DNA from: Actinomycetes bacterium
Lineage (GTDB): Bacteria > Actinomycetota > Actinomycetes > Propionibacteriales > Propionibacteriaceae
Assembly (NCBI GenBank): GCA_023436925.1
Contig: JAEZHJ010000005.1
Coordinates: 1 to 34,638, forward strand
Length of the DNA stretch: 34,638 nt
Reading direction: 5' to 3'
Under the pieces are notes generated by a model. The model searched no databases. It saw only the letters and a program-made list of their open reading frames with translations, and was not told the origin of the DNA. The position numbers and the translations under genes were made by a program. This document shows, one piece after another, positions 6,278 to 14,800 of the stretch (position 1 is its first letter; each line of letters starts with the position of its first letter).

Positions 6278-7649
6278 CGGCCAGGTCGGAGTTCACCCGG
6301 GCCACGACCAGGGTGCCGTCCGCGGTGTGCTCAGTGGACAGGAACTCACCGGACTGGTGGATCCGGTTGATCAGGTCGCCGCGGTCATAGGGCACCATGG
6401 CCCGCACCTCCACCTCGGGGCGTGGCAGCCGCTGCTCGATCCGCTCCCGCAGCTCGTCGATCCCCTCGCCGGTGCGGGCAGAGACGAAGACCGCGTCGGG
6501 GTGGGAACCGCGCAGCGCCAGCAGCGCGTCGGGGTGGGCGGCGTCGATCTTGTTGACGACGAGTTGCTCGGCGACGCCGGCGGCGCCGATCTCGGACAGC
6601 ACCTGGCGGACGGCCGCGATCTGGCCGAACGGGTCCGGGTCGGAGCCGTCCACCACATGCAGCAGCAGGTCGGCGGCCACCGACTCCTCCAGGGTGGAGC
6701 GGAAGGCCTCGACCAGGTCGTGGGGCAGGTGGCGGATGAAGCCCACGGTGTCGGTCAGGGTGAACAGCCGGCCGTCGGTGGTCTGCGACCGCCGGGTGGT
6801 CGGGTCCAGGGTGGCGAACAAGGCGTCCTCCACCAGGACCCCGGCCCCGGTCAACCGGTTCAGCAGGGACGACTTGCCGGCATTGGTGTAGCCGACGATG
6901 GCCACGGCCGGGACCTGGTTGCGGCGCCGCTGGGACCGCTCGGTCTCCCGGACGGCGTCCAGCTCCCGCAGCCGCCGGCGCAGCTGGCTGATCCGGGTCT
7001 TGATCCGGCGCCGGTCCACCTCGATCTTCGTCTCGCCCGGGCCGCGGCCGCCGATCCCGGCGCCGCCGGCCGCCCGGCCGCCGGCCTGGCGGGACAGGTT
7101 GCCGCCCCAGCCCCGCAGCCGCTGCCGCAGGTACTGCAGCTGGGCGAGCTCGACCTGGGCCTTGCCCTCGGCGCTCTTGGCGTGCTGGGCGAAGATGTCC
7201 AGGATCAGCGCGGTCCGGTCGACCACCTTCACCCCGACCCGGTCCTCGAGGTTGCGCAGCTGTGCTGGTTCGAGTTCGCCGTCGCAGATCACGGTGTCGG
7301 CGCCCGTGCCGATCACCACCTGCCGCAACTCGTCGACCTTGCCGCGGCCGATGAAGGTGGCCGGGTCGATGTGCTTGCGGCGCTGGACGAGGCCGTCCAG
7401 CACCTGCGAGCCTGCGGTCTCGGCCAGCAGCTTCAGTTCGGCCAGGGAGTTCTCGGCGTCCACCTCGCTGCCGGTCCACCAGACGCTGACCAGGATCACC
7501 CGTTCGAGTTGCAGCTCGCGGTACTCGACCTCGGTGATGTCGGCCAGCTGGGTCGACATGCCTGCCACCCGGCGCAGCGAGTTGCGTTCCTCAAGGTCGA
7601 GCTGGTCACCGTCCGGGTCGAGTTCGTCGTCCCAGTCGGGTTGCGTCAT
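6240..7649 (-). CDS. hflX: GTPase HflX
   Basis: 469-residue ribosome-associated GTPase that splits stalled or heat-damaged 70S ribosomes. An N-terminal HflX domain (about 45-200, with a Gly-rich GGRAAGGAGIGGRGPGE loop before the helical linker) precedes the G domain: G1 GYTNAGKS (253-260), G3 DTVGF (300-304), G4 NKID (366-369). ATG 7649 is chosen because GGAGGTGA lies 7 nt upstream and the ATGA overlap with the dapF stop implies translational coupling. Reading further upstream only follows dapF out of frame. Confidence 0.96.
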   Translation of the reverse strand: MTQPDWDDELDPDGDQLDLEERNSLRRVAGMSTQLADITEVEYRELQLERVILVSVWWTGSEVDAENSLAELKLLAETAGSQVLDGLVQRRKHIDPATFIGRGKVDELRQVVIGTGADTVICDGELEPAQLRNLEDRVGVKVVDRTALILDIFAQHAKSAEGKAQVELAQLQYLRQRLRGWGGNLSRQAGGRAAGGAGIGGRGPGETKIEVDRRRIKTRISQLRRRLRELDAVRETERSQRRRNQVPAVAIVGYTNAGKSSLLNRLTGAGVLVEDALFATLDPTTRRSQTTDGRLFTLTDTVGFIRHLPHDLVEAFRSTLEESVAADLLLHVVDGSDPDPFGQIAAVRQVLSEIGAAGVAEQLVVNKIDAAHPDALLALRGSHPDAVFVSARTGEGIDELRERIEQRLPRPEVEVRAMVPYDRGDLINRIHQSGEFLSTEHTADGTLVVARVNSDLAGELARYAAAQER

Positions 7650-8455
7650 GAACCAATCACCTCCAGATCGAGCGACCCGCGTGCCACCAGCACGGCCGGG
7701 CCGGTGAGGGTGGCCTCGCCCGCCTCGTCGAGGCTGACCTCCAGGTCTCCGCCGGGCGTCGACACGACCACGGCGGGCCCGCCGGGGACCGCTCCGCCGG
7801 CCACGACGGCAACGGCGACGACCCCGGTTCCGCACGCGCAGGTCTCTCCCGAGCCGCGTTCGTGCACCCGCATCCTCACCCGCCCGGGTGCCTCGACCAG
7901 CGCGAATTCGGCGTTCACCCCCTGCGGGAACCGGCCCGCGGGGACCTCGGGAGCGCGGGACAGATCGAGCCCGTCGAGTTCGCCGGCGTCCGAGACGATG
8001 CTGACCACGTGCGGGTTGCCGACGTCGGCCGGGACGCCCTGCCAGGCTCGATCGCCGACCCGGACCTGCGGACGGTCCTCGGCCACCCCCACCCGGCCCA
8101 TCGTGACCGCGATCCGGCCATCGGCCAGGAAGCGTCCGGTGCGCCGTCCGGCCCGGGTGGCAACCGTGACGGTGTCCCCGTCGGCGAGCCGTTCGGTGGC
8201 GAGGAAGCGCAGGAAGACCCGCAGCCCGTTGCCGCACATCTCCGCCACCGAACCGTCGGCGTTGCGGTAGTCCATGAACCACAGCCCCTCAGGGTCGCGG
8301 ACGGCGCGCAACACCCCGTCGGCACCGATCCCGGCTCTGCGGTCGCAGATCCCGGCGACCTGGCGGTCGGTCAGGTCGAGCTCACCGGTGGGGTCGGCGA
8401 ACAGCACGAAGTCGTTACGGGCGCCGTGCCCCTTGGCGAATGCGAGCTCACGCAT
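7646..8455 (-). CDS. dapF: Diaminopimelate epimerase
   Basis: 269-residue cofactor-free epimerase that converts LL- to meso-diaminopimelate for peptidoglycan and lysine. The two catalytic cysteines are Cys74 in MCGNGLR and Cys208 in ETCACGTG. Cys206 two residues earlier replaces the Gln of E. coli and is an extra thiol near the site. GAGGAGGG stands just before the ATG at 8455. It overlaps miaA upstream by 8 nt and hflX downstream by 4 nt. The enzyme implies meso-DAP production, at least as an intermediate. Confidence 0.97.
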   Translation of the reverse strand: MRELAFAKGHGARNDFVLFADPTGELDLTDRQVAGICDRRAGIGADGVLRAVRDPEGLWFMDYRNADGSVAEMCGNGLRVFLRFLATERLADGDTVTVATRAGRRTGRFLADGRIAVTMGRVGVAEDRPQVRVGDRAWQGVPADVGNPHVVSIVSDAGELDGLDLSRAPEVPAGRFPQGVNAEFALVEAPGRVRMRVHERGSGETCACGTGVVAVAVVAGGAVPGGPAVVVSTPGGDLEVSLDEAGEATLTGPAVLVARGSLDLEVIGS

Positions 8456-9395
8456 CGACCCTCCTCGGTATCTGGTCGAGCCTACTCCGCGCGACTGCCG
8501 CGATCGCCCGGGCGGCGCCGCCGTCGGCGGGGAGCCAGGTGATCCGCGGGTCGCGACGGAACCAGCCGAGCTGCTTGCGGGCGAACCGCCGGGTACCGCT
8601 GACGGTCGCTGCCTTTGCCTCCGCCTCGCTGCAGGCGCCGTCGAGGTGGTCCAGCACCTGGCGGTAGCCCAGCGCGCGGGACGCCGTCCGGCCTTGGCGC
8701 AGGCCGCGTGGCAGCAGCCCGCGGACCTCGTCCACGAAGCCGTCGCGCCACATCCGTTCGACCCGGGCCTCGATCCGCTCGTCCAGGTCGGCGCGGTCCA
8801 GCGTCAGGCCGAACTGGTCCACCCCGGACAGGGCGTAGCGCTCGGCCGGCAGCGCCGGGGTGAAGGAACCGGTCAGCTCGATCACCTCCAGCGCACGCAC
8901 GATCCGACGGCCGTTGCCCGGCAGGATCCCAGCCGCCGCCTCGGGCGCCAGGCGCGCCAGCCGGGCGTGCAACTCGGCTGCGCCGACCTCGGCCAGTTCC
9001 GCCTCCAACCGGGCCCGGACGGACGGATCGGTGCCGGGGAACTCGAACTCGTCGAGGATCGCGCGCATGTACAGCGCCGAGCCACCGGCGACGATCGGGA
9101 TGACCCCACGGGAACGGCAGTCCTGGATCGCCTCCCGGGCGAGTTGCTGGAAGGCGGCGACGCTGGCGGTCTCGGTCACCTCCATGATGTCGATCAGGTG
9201 GTGCGGGACGCCGCCCCGCTCCGCGATCGTCGGTTTGGCGGTGCCGATGTCCATGCCGCGGTACACCAGCATCGAGTCGGCGTTGACCACCTCGGCCGGC
9301 ACCCGATCGGCAAGCAGGTGCGCGACCGCCACCGCCACCGCGGTCTTGCCGCTGGCGGTGGGGCCGTTCACGACCAGGACCGGGAGCTCGCTCAT
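8448..9395 (-). CDS. miaA: tRNA dimethylallyltransferase MiaA
   Basis: 315-residue enzyme that adds an isopentenyl group to A37 of tRNAs reading U-starting codons. MiaB, encoded just upstream, then methylthiolates the same base. The N-terminal P-loop is GPTASGKT (11-18), followed by DSMLVYRGMDIGTAKP and ELTGSF further on; the C-terminal helical part ends in ARKQLGWFRRD, the family signature. ATG 9395 is chosen as the conserved start; ATG 9404 three codons earlier is equally possible and neither has a clear ribosome binding site. A terminator separates it from miaB, so it probably has its own promoter between 9400 and 9720, which I could not identify. Confidence 0.95.
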   Translation of the reverse strand: MSELPVLVVNGPTASGKTAVAVAVAHLLADRVPAEVVNADSMLVYRGMDIGTAKPTIAERGGVPHHLIDIMEVTETASVAAFQQLAREAIQDCRSRGVIPIVAGGSALYMRAILDEFEFPGTDPSVRARLEAELAEVGAAELHARLARLAPEAAAGILPGNGRRIVRALEVIELTGSFTPALPAERYALSGVDQFGLTLDRADLDERIEARVERMWRDGFVDEVRGLLPRGLRQGRTASRALGYRQVLDHLDGACSEAEAKAATVSGTRRFARKQLGWFRRDPRITWLPADGGAARAIAAVARSRLDQIPRRVDA

Positions 9396-9433
9396 CGGGT
9401 CCATTCTGCCGGGTGCTCGCCTGTCGATCCGCC

Positions 9434-9462
9434 TTGGCAGGGGTTGACCGCCGGGGTACAAC
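9434..9462 (+). promoter_or_regulatory. Predicted promoter for the small plus-strand unit
   Basis: TTGGCA (9434-9439) and TACAAC (9457-9462) with a 17-nt spacer give a good sigma-A-like promoter; TTGGCA differs from consensus at one base. It points away from miaA toward the 26-codon ORF and the hairpin at 9725. Confidence 0.5.
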
Positions 9463-9515
9463 TGAGGGACAGCCTGGAGAGGGTCTCCTGGCGTCGGGAG
9501 AGAAAGGGGGTGCGC

Positions 9516-9596
9516 ATGGAGATCGTTGACCAGATCAAGGGTGCCATTGCGGACCACACGGACGCGATCAGCCAGGACATCGATCCCGGTCGATGA
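9516..9596 (+). CDS. 26-residue small ORF, possibly an MT0933-like antitoxin remnant
   Basis: A short ORF beginning MEIVDQIKGA and ending DIDPGR, preceded by AAAGGGGG 5 nt before the ATG and by a predicted promoter. The pattern IK..I..H.D.I...ID resembles, from memory, the start of MT0933/Rv0909-type small antitoxin-like proteins, which normally continue with KAGD.(I/V)D.KT.GKY. Here translation stops after ID-PGR and no continuation is seen in the other two frames. It may be a truncated copy, a genuine small peptide, or chance. It stands alone on the plus strand between miaA and miaB. Confidence 0.45.
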   Translation: MEIVDQIKGAIADHTDAISQDIDPGR

Positions 9597-9724
9597 CCGG
9601 CGGATCCTGATCCCGGGCCTGTCCATGGCACACACCGGGCGCAGGACTTTCCTGAACCGCCAGGTTGACGTCGACCCCCGCGCCGCGTGCGGCCGGGTGC
9701 TTCGACCGATCTGACAACGAACAG

Positions 9725-9759
9725 CCAGGGGGCCGGCACTGAGCCGGCCCCCTGGTCTT
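9725..9759. terminator. Strong hairpin terminator between miaB and miaA
   Basis: A perfect 13-bp stem, CCAGGGGGCCGGC (9725-9737) with GCCGGCCCCCTGG (9743-9755), and a 5-nt loop. On the plus strand it is followed by TCTTT. It lies 10 nt beyond the miaB stop, so it can end both miaB transcripts and the small plus-strand unit. Apart from this hairpin, 9597-9765 holds nothing recognisable. Confidence 0.8.
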
Positions 9760-9765
9760 TGCTCG

Positions 9766-11244
9766 TCAACCGGACGCGCGGGCCGGCATCCCGAGTCCGA
9801 CGACCGGCCGGGCCGCAGGGGCCTCGGGCCGGGCCTGGCGCGACTCCCAGGCGTCGCCGCCGCGGCTGCGGCGCAGCGACAGCAGCCCGCCGTCCGCATT
9901 GAGGTGGTGCGGTGCGGCGTAGGTGACCTCGACCTCGGCGAAGTCGCCCGGACGCGGACGCGTCGCCGGATCCTCCGGCACCGCGACGTGGACCAGCCGG
10001 TTGTCCCGGGCCCGGCCCGACATCCTCGCGGTCGCGGCGTCCTTGCGCCCCTCTCCGTCGGCGAACATCACCTCGACCCGCCTGCCGAGCAGGGCCTGGT
10101 TCTCGGCGTGCGCCGTCCGTCCGACCAGGTCGACCAGGCGCTCGTAGCGCTCCTGCACGACCTCGGCGGGCACCTGGTCGGGCATGGTGGCGGCCGGCGT
10201 GCCCGGGCGGATCGAGTACTGGAACGTGAAGGCCGCCGCGAACCGGGACTGCTCCACCACGTCGAGGGTGGCCTGGAAGTCGGCCTCGGTCTCACCCGGG
10301 AACCCGACGATGATGTCGGTGGTGATGGCGGCCTCCGGGATCGCCTGGCGGACCCGGTCGAGGATGCCGAGGAACTTCTGGCTGCGGTAGGACCGCCGCA
10401 TCGCCTTGAGCACCGCGTCCGAGCCGGACTGCAGCGGCATGTGCAGCGACGGCATCACGTTCGGGGTCTCGGCCATCGCCGCGATCACGTCGTCGGTGAA
10501 GGCGGCCGGGTGGGGCGAGGTGAAGCGGACGCGTTCCAGCCCGTCGATCTGGCCGCAGGCCCGCAGCAGCTTCCCGAAGGCCTGCCGGTCGCCGAACTCG
10601 ACGCCGTAGCTGTTCACGTTCTGGCCCAGCAGCGTGACCTCCTGGACGCCCTCGGCGACCAGCGCCCTGATCTCGGCCAGGATGTCCCCGGGCCGGCGGT
10701 CGGTCTCCTTGCCACGCAGCGCCGGGACGATGCAGAAGGTGCAGGTGTTGTTGCAGCCAACGCTGATCGACACCCAGGCGGCATAGGCGGAATCGCGCCG
10801 GGTGGGCAGGGTGGACGGGAACCGTTCCAGCGCCTCGAGGATCTCGACCTGCGATTCCTCCATCACCCGCGCCCGGTCGAGCAGCGCGGGCAGCGAGCCG
10901 AGGTTGTGGGTGCCGAACACGACGTCGACCCAGGGTGCCTTGCGGACCACGGTGGCGCGGTCCTTCTGCGCCATGCAGCCGCCGACCGCGATCTGCATGC
11001 CGGGCCGGGATGCCTTGACCGGGGCGAGGTGTCCCAGGTTGCCGTAGAGCCGGTTGTCGGCGTTCTCGCGGACCGCACAGGTGTTGAAGACCACCACGTC
11101 GGCCTGGTCGCCGTCGGCGCAGGGGGCATAGCCGGCGTCCTCGAGCACCCCGCTGATCCGTTCGGAGTCGTGGACGTTCATCTGGCAGCCGTAGGTCACG
11201 ACCTGGTAGGTGCGCGACTGCGCCTGCAGGGGTGCCGATGCCAT
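9766..11244 (-). CDS. miaB: tRNA-2-methylthio-N6-dimethylallyladenosine synthase MiaB
   Basis: 492-residue radical-SAM methylthiotransferase acting on the i6A37 made by MiaA. The N-terminal domain supplies Cys20 (YGCQMN), Cys56 (NTCAVRENA) and Cys90 (GGCMAQ) for the auxiliary 4Fe-4S cluster. The radical-SAM motif is Cys164-x3-Cys168-x2-Cys171 (GCNNTCTFC), and a TRAM domain lies near the C-terminus (about 390-460). AAGGTAAGG stands ~8 nt before ATG 11244; an upstream start at 11283 adds only a non-conserved stretch. A ~35-residue Arg/Ala-rich tail follows the TRAM domain. Confidence 0.96.
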   Translation of the reverse strand: MASAPLQAQSRTYQVVTYGCQMNVHDSERISGVLEDAGYAPCADGDQADVVVFNTCAVRENADNRLYGNLGHLAPVKASRPGMQIAVGGCMAQKDRATVVRKAPWVDVVFGTHNLGSLPALLDRARVMEESQVEILEALERFPSTLPTRRDSAYAAWVSISVGCNNTCTFCIVPALRGKETDRRPGDILAEIRALVAEGVQEVTLLGQNVNSYGVEFGDRQAFGKLLRACGQIDGLERVRFTSPHPAAFTDDVIAAMAETPNVMPSLHMPLQSGSDAVLKAMRRSYRSQKFLGILDRVRQAIPEAAITTDIIVGFPGETEADFQATLDVVEQSRFAAAFTFQYSIRPGTPAATMPDQVPAEVVQERYERLVDLVGRTAHAENQALLGRRVEVMFADGEGRKDAATARMSGRARDNRLVHVAVPEDPATRPRPGDFAEVEVTYAAPHHLNADGGLLSLRRSRGGDAWESRQARPEAPAARPVVGLGMPARASG

Positions 11245-11299
11245 GATTGCGACCTTACCTTTTGAAGCTGTCCGGCAGCACACCGGCCTCCTGCCGTGG

Positions 11300-12892
11300 C
11301 TACCGGGCCAGGGCCACTGCCCGCGACTCGCGCACCACCGTCACCTTGATGCTGCCGGGGTAGGTGAGTTCGCCCTCGACCTCCTTGGCGATCTCACGGG
11401 CGATCGCATGCGACTCGGCATCGCTGACCTGGTCGGGCGAGACCATGACCCGCACCTCGCGGCCGGCCTGCATGGCGAAGACCTTGTCCACGCCCTGGTG
11501 GCTGCGGGCGATCTCCTCGAGTCGCTGCAGCCGCTTGACGTAGATCTCCAGGCTCTCCCGGCGGGCGCCGGGGCGGCTGCCGCTGATCGCGTCCGCGGCC
11601 TGCACCAGGACCGCTTCGACGGTCGAGGGCTCCACCTCGTTGTGGTGGGCGGCGATCGCGTGGACGATGTCGGGGTGCTCGCCGTGCCGGCGGGCCAGGT
11701 CGGCGCCCACGCTGGCGTGGGAGCCCTCGGCCTCGTGGGTCAGCGCCTTGCCGATGTCGTGCAGGAAGGCGGCCCGCTTGCAGAACTGGACGTCCAGGCC
11801 GAGCTCGGCGGCCATCAGCGCCGCCACGTGCCCGGTCTCCACCAGGTGGGCCAGCACATTCTGGCCGTAGGAGGTGCGGTACTTCAGCGCGCCGAGGTAC
11901 GGCACCAGACCGGGGTCGAGGTCGGTGATCCCCATCTCCAGCAGGGCGTCCTCGGCCGCGCGGTGGCACAGCTCCTCGATGCGGCGCTCGCTGCGCAGGT
12001 GGACCTCTTCGATCCGGGCCGGGTGGATGCGGCCGTCGGCGACCAGCTCGGTGAGGGTCAGCCGGGCGGTCTCGCGACGGACCGGGTCGAAGCAGGAGAG
12101 CAGGACGCTCTCGGGGGTGTCGTCGATCATCACGTTGACGCCGGTGACCTGTTCGAAGGCGCGGATGTTGCGGCCCTCCCGGCCGATGATCCGACCCTTC
12201 ATCTCGTCGCTGGGCAGTGACACGGTGGCCACCACGGACTCGGTGGTCTGCTCGGCTGCGAGCCGCTGGATCGCGCCGACGATCACCTTCCGGGCGCGGG
12301 CCTCGGCGGTCCGCAGCGCCTCGGTCTCCAGGTCGCGGGCCAGCTGGGCCGAGTGCAGGCGTTCCTCACGCTCGATCTGGGCCCAGAGCTCGGCGCGGGC
12401 GGCGGCCGGGGTGGTGTCGGCCAGCCGGGCCAGCTGCTCGCGGTGGTCGGCCCGGGCCCGCTCCAACTCGGACCGGCCCCGTTCGAGGTCCGCCTGGGCT
12501 CGCTTCAGCTCGTCACGGGCAGCGGCGAGCTCGGTCAGCTGGCCGGCGACGGCGGCCTCCCGCTCGGCCAGGGCCGCTTCCCGCGAACCAGGCTCGACGG
12601 TGGCGGGCTCAGCCGCCAGCGGGTGGGGGGCGGGGCCGCGCTGCTTCGCCTTGGCCTTGGCCTGCTTGGCCTGCTGCTCAGCGCGTGGCTTGCGGGGGCT
12701 GCGGGGTCGCAACTCGGGCAGGTTGGGCAGTGGCAGCGCGTTGCGCCGACGCTCCTCCTCGACCGCCCGCCGCGCCTCCTGGTGGACGGTGCGCCGCTGC
12801 AGCCGCAGGCTCACCAGCAGGCCGATAGCGAGAATGAGGATCGCGACCCCGAGGGCGACCGTGGCAATCACCAGAACCTGCATCATGTCCAT
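11300..12892 (-). CDS. rny: Ribonuclease Y
   Basis: 530-residue membrane-anchored endoribonuclease that starts mRNA decay. It has an N-terminal membrane segment (about 5-27), a long charged coiled coil (about 35-215, interrupted by a Pro/Lys-rich stretch at 55-100), a KH domain with GRIIGREGRN (233-242), and an HD domain with His378-Asp379 in LHDIGKALTHEAEG. The C-terminal part contains the usual AMQAGREVRV motif. AGGAGG lies 5 nt before the ATG at 12892. Placement between miaB and recX fits Propionibacteriales. The 208-nt region upstream has only a hairpin near recX; no promoter was pinned down. Confidence 0.95.
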   Translation of the reverse strand: MDMMQVLVIATVALGVAILILAIGLLVSLRLQRRTVHQEARRAVEEERRRNALPLPNLPELRPRSPRKPRAEQQAKQAKAKAKQRGPAPHPLAAEPATVEPGSREAALAEREAAVAGQLTELAAARDELKRAQADLERGRSELERARADHREQLARLADTTPAAARAELWAQIEREERLHSAQLARDLETEALRTAEARARKVIVGAIQRLAAEQTTESVVATVSLPSDEMKGRIIGREGRNIRAFEQVTGVNVMIDDTPESVLLSCFDPVRRETARLTLTELVADGRIHPARIEEVHLRSERRIEELCHRAAEDALLEMGITDLDPGLVPYLGALKYRTSYGQNVLAHLVETGHVAALMAAELGLDVQFCKRAAFLHDIGKALTHEAEGSHASVGADLARRHGEHPDIVHAIAAHHNEVEPSTVEAVLVQAADAISGSRPGARRESLEIYVKRLQRLEEIARSHQGVDKVFAMQAGREVRVMVSPDQVSDAESHAIAREIAKEVEGELTYPGSIKVTVVRESRAVALAR

Positions 12893-12962
12893 GGCGTCCT
12901 CCTGGCCGGGGGTGGCGTACTCCAGGGGTCACCAATCAGACCTCGGCCGTTGAGGCCCGCCT

Positions 12963-12989
12963 AGGCGTCCCGGAGAACCCGGAACGCCT
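12963..12989 (-). terminator. Hairpin downstream of recX
   Basis: Transcribed from the minus strand, AGGCGTTCCGG pairs with CCGGGACGCCT (11 bp with one G-U pair, 5-nt loop). It lies ~110 nt after recX and ~70 nt before rny. There is no U-run after it, so it is a weak or factor-dependent terminator candidate, or a processing structure. Confidence 0.4.
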
Positions 12990-13100
12990 CACAGTGGGGT
13001 ATCAGTCCCCGTTCAGCCTTGCTCTGTCGGTGGTGGCCCGTGGCGCACCTGAAGGCAGGCTAGGCCCGCGCCATGAGGTTCTGCAAGCGAGCCCGGCCGC

Positions 13101-13598
13101 TCACTCGAACTCGGGGTCGGCCACGTCCTGCTCGCCCAGGACCTGCCGGACCACATCGGAGATCACCGCGCCGCTGAACCCGCGACGCTGCAGAACGCCG
13201 CACAGCCGGCGGTACCGGACCTGTCGGTCGAGCCCCGCGAGCGAACCGGCCTTGCGCCTGGCCAGCGCCAGAGCGACCTCGAGGTCGTCCCCAGGCTCCT
13301 GTCCTGCCAGCGCCTCGTCGATCAGCTCCGGCGCCACGCCCTTCTGGGCGAGTTCCTGCGCGAGCACGCGGCGACCCCGCTGCCGACGCGCGCCCGCCGC
13401 GACCCAGTCACGAGCGAACGCCGCGTCGTCCAGCAGGCCCACTTCGGTGAACCGGTCGAGGACCTCGTCGGCAGCCTCGGCAGGCACGTTCTTGCGGGCG
13501 AGGGCCGCCTGCAGCTCGGCGCGCGTGCGCTGCCGGACGGTGAGCTGCCGCAGCGCGATCTCGCGTGCGACCGCGACCGGGTCAGCGTCGGCGGCCAC
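13101..13598 (-). CDS. recX: Regulatory protein RecX
   Basis: 165-residue all-helical modulator that inhibits RecA filaments. It contains the tandem three-helix repeats of the family (RQRTRAELQAALARKNV, then LLDDAAFARDWV and RGRRVLAQELAQKGV). It starts with GTG 13598, only 2 nt after the recA stop, so it is expected to be co-transcribed and coupled. Length is normal for actinobacteria. Confidence 0.95.
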   Translation of the reverse strand: MAADADPVAVAREIALRQLTVRQRTRAELQAALARKNVPAEAADEVLDRFTEVGLLDDAAFARDWVAAGARRQRGRRVLAQELAQKGVAPELIDEALAGQEPGDDLEVALALARRKAGSLAGLDRQVRYRRLCGVLQRRGFSGAVISDVVRQVLGEQDVADPEFE

Positions 13599-13600
13599 CG

Positions 13601-14644
13601 TCAGAAGGAGACCTCGCCGGTCTCCGGGTCGATGCCCTCGGGCACCTTCTCCACCCCGACGCCGAGGTGGGTGAGGATGCGCCGCTGCAGCTCGTCGGCG
13701 ATGTCGGGGTTGGAGCGCAGGTAGTTGCGCGCGTTCTCCTTGCCCTGGCCGAGCTGCTCACCCTCGTAGGTGAACCAGGCGCCGGCCTTGCGGATCAGGC
13801 CGCAGTCGACGCCGAGGTCGATCAGGCCGCCCTCGCGGCTGATCCCCTGGCCGTAGATGATGTCGAACTCGGCCTGCTTGAAAGGCGGGGCGACCTTGTT
13901 CTTGACGACCTTGACCCGGGTGCGGTTGCCGACCATCTCGGAGCCGTCCTTGAGGGTCTCGATCCGGCGCACGTCAAGCCGGACCGAGGAGTAAAACTTC
14001 AGCGCCCGGCCACCCGTGGTGGTCTCCGGGGAACCGAACATCACGCCGATCTTCTCGCGAAGCTGGTTGATGAAGATGGCGGTCGTGCCGGCCCCCGACA
14101 GCGCGCCGGTCATCTTGCGCAGCGCCTGGCTCATCAGGCGGGCCTGCAGGCCGACGTGGCTGTCGCCCATCTCACCCTCGATCTCGGCCCTGGGCGTCAG
14201 CGCGGCGACCGAGTCGACCACGACCAACGCCAGCGCGCCGGAACGGACCAGGGTGTCGGCGATCTCCAGGGCCTGCTCGCCGTTGTCGGGCTGGCTGACC
14301 AGCAGCTCGTCGGTGTTCACGCCGAGCTTGGCGGCATAGTCGGGGTCGAGCGCATGCTCGGCGTCGATGAAGGCACAGATCCCGCCGGCCGCCTGGGCGT
14401 TGGCGATGACGTGCAGCGCCACCGTGGTCTTGCCGCTGGACTCCGGGCCGTAGATCTCGACCACCCGCCCCCGCGGCAGGCCGCCGATTCCCAGCGCCAC
14501 GTCGAGCGCGATCGAACCGGTCGGGATGACCTCGATCGGCTGCCTCGTCTCTTGCCCGAGCCGCATTATGGAGCCGCGGCCGTGCTGCTTCTCGATCTGG
14601 GCGAGAGCCGCCTCGAGCGCCTTGGCGCGATCTGCAACCGCCAT
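13601..14644 (-). CDS. recA: Recombinase RecA
   Basis: 347-residue recombinase that forms filaments on single-stranded DNA, drives strand exchange and stimulates LexA self-cleavage. Walker A is GPESSGKT (66-73); Walker B (ALVVVDSVAAL) and loop L2 (TAIFINQLREKIGV) follow. No intein is present. ATG 14644 is preferred over the TTG one codon earlier; AGGAAGGG stands upstream. It has two candidate damage-responsive promoters: a RecA-NDp type close to the gene and a LexA-box promoter further up. Confidence 0.99.
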   Translation of the reverse strand: MAVADRAKALEAALAQIEKQHGRGSIMRLGQETRQPIEVIPTGSIALDVALGIGGLPRGRVVEIYGPESSGKTTVALHVIANAQAAGGICAFIDAEHALDPDYAAKLGVNTDELLVSQPDNGEQALEIADTLVRSGALALVVVDSVAALTPRAEIEGEMGDSHVGLQARLMSQALRKMTGALSGAGTTAIFINQLREKIGVMFGSPETTTGGRALKFYSSVRLDVRRIETLKDGSEMVGNRTRVKVVKNKVAPPFKQAEFDIIYGQGISREGGLIDLGVDCGLIRKAGAWFTYEGEQLGQGKENARNYLRSNPDIADELQRRILTHLGVGVEKVPEGIDPETGEVSF

Positions 14645-14676
14645 CAACCTGTCCCTTCCTCGAACCGATGACCAAC

Positions 14677-14699
14677 ACCCTAGGAACCGGCACTGACAC
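14677..14699 (-). promoter_or_regulatory. RecA-NDp (PafBC-type) promoter of recA
   Basis: On the minus strand, GTGTCAGTGCC (14689-14699), 6 nt, then TAGGGT (14677-14682). The mycobacterial RecA-NDp consensus is TTGTCAGTGGC-N6-TAGGGT, giving 9 of 11 matches plus a perfect minus-10. In mycobacteria these promoters need the activator PafBC and respond to damage independently of LexA. Confidence 0.8.
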
Positions 14700-14764
14700 T
14701 GGGTCAGCTGGCCGCGAAACCTGTGGATGACGACTCGGCAGTCTCGACGTCGTCCACAGATTAG

Positions 14765-14780
14765 GCGAACATCTGTTCGA
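14765..14780. promoter_or_regulatory. LexA (SOS) box upstream of recA
   Basis: GCGAACATCTGTTCGA matches the SOS consensus except for its first base. On the minus strand a TANNNT hexamer, TAATCT (14758-14763), follows at once, so the box would fill the spacer of a distal recA promoter. It lies 20 nt after the DUF3046 stop. Confidence 0.88.
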
Positions 14781-14800
14781 AATCGAGCGACACGCGGTGT

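Noticed and set aside
6090..8270. Plus-strand 726-codon ORF opposite hflX and dapF
   Set aside because: Shadow of conserved genes with known motifs on the other strand.
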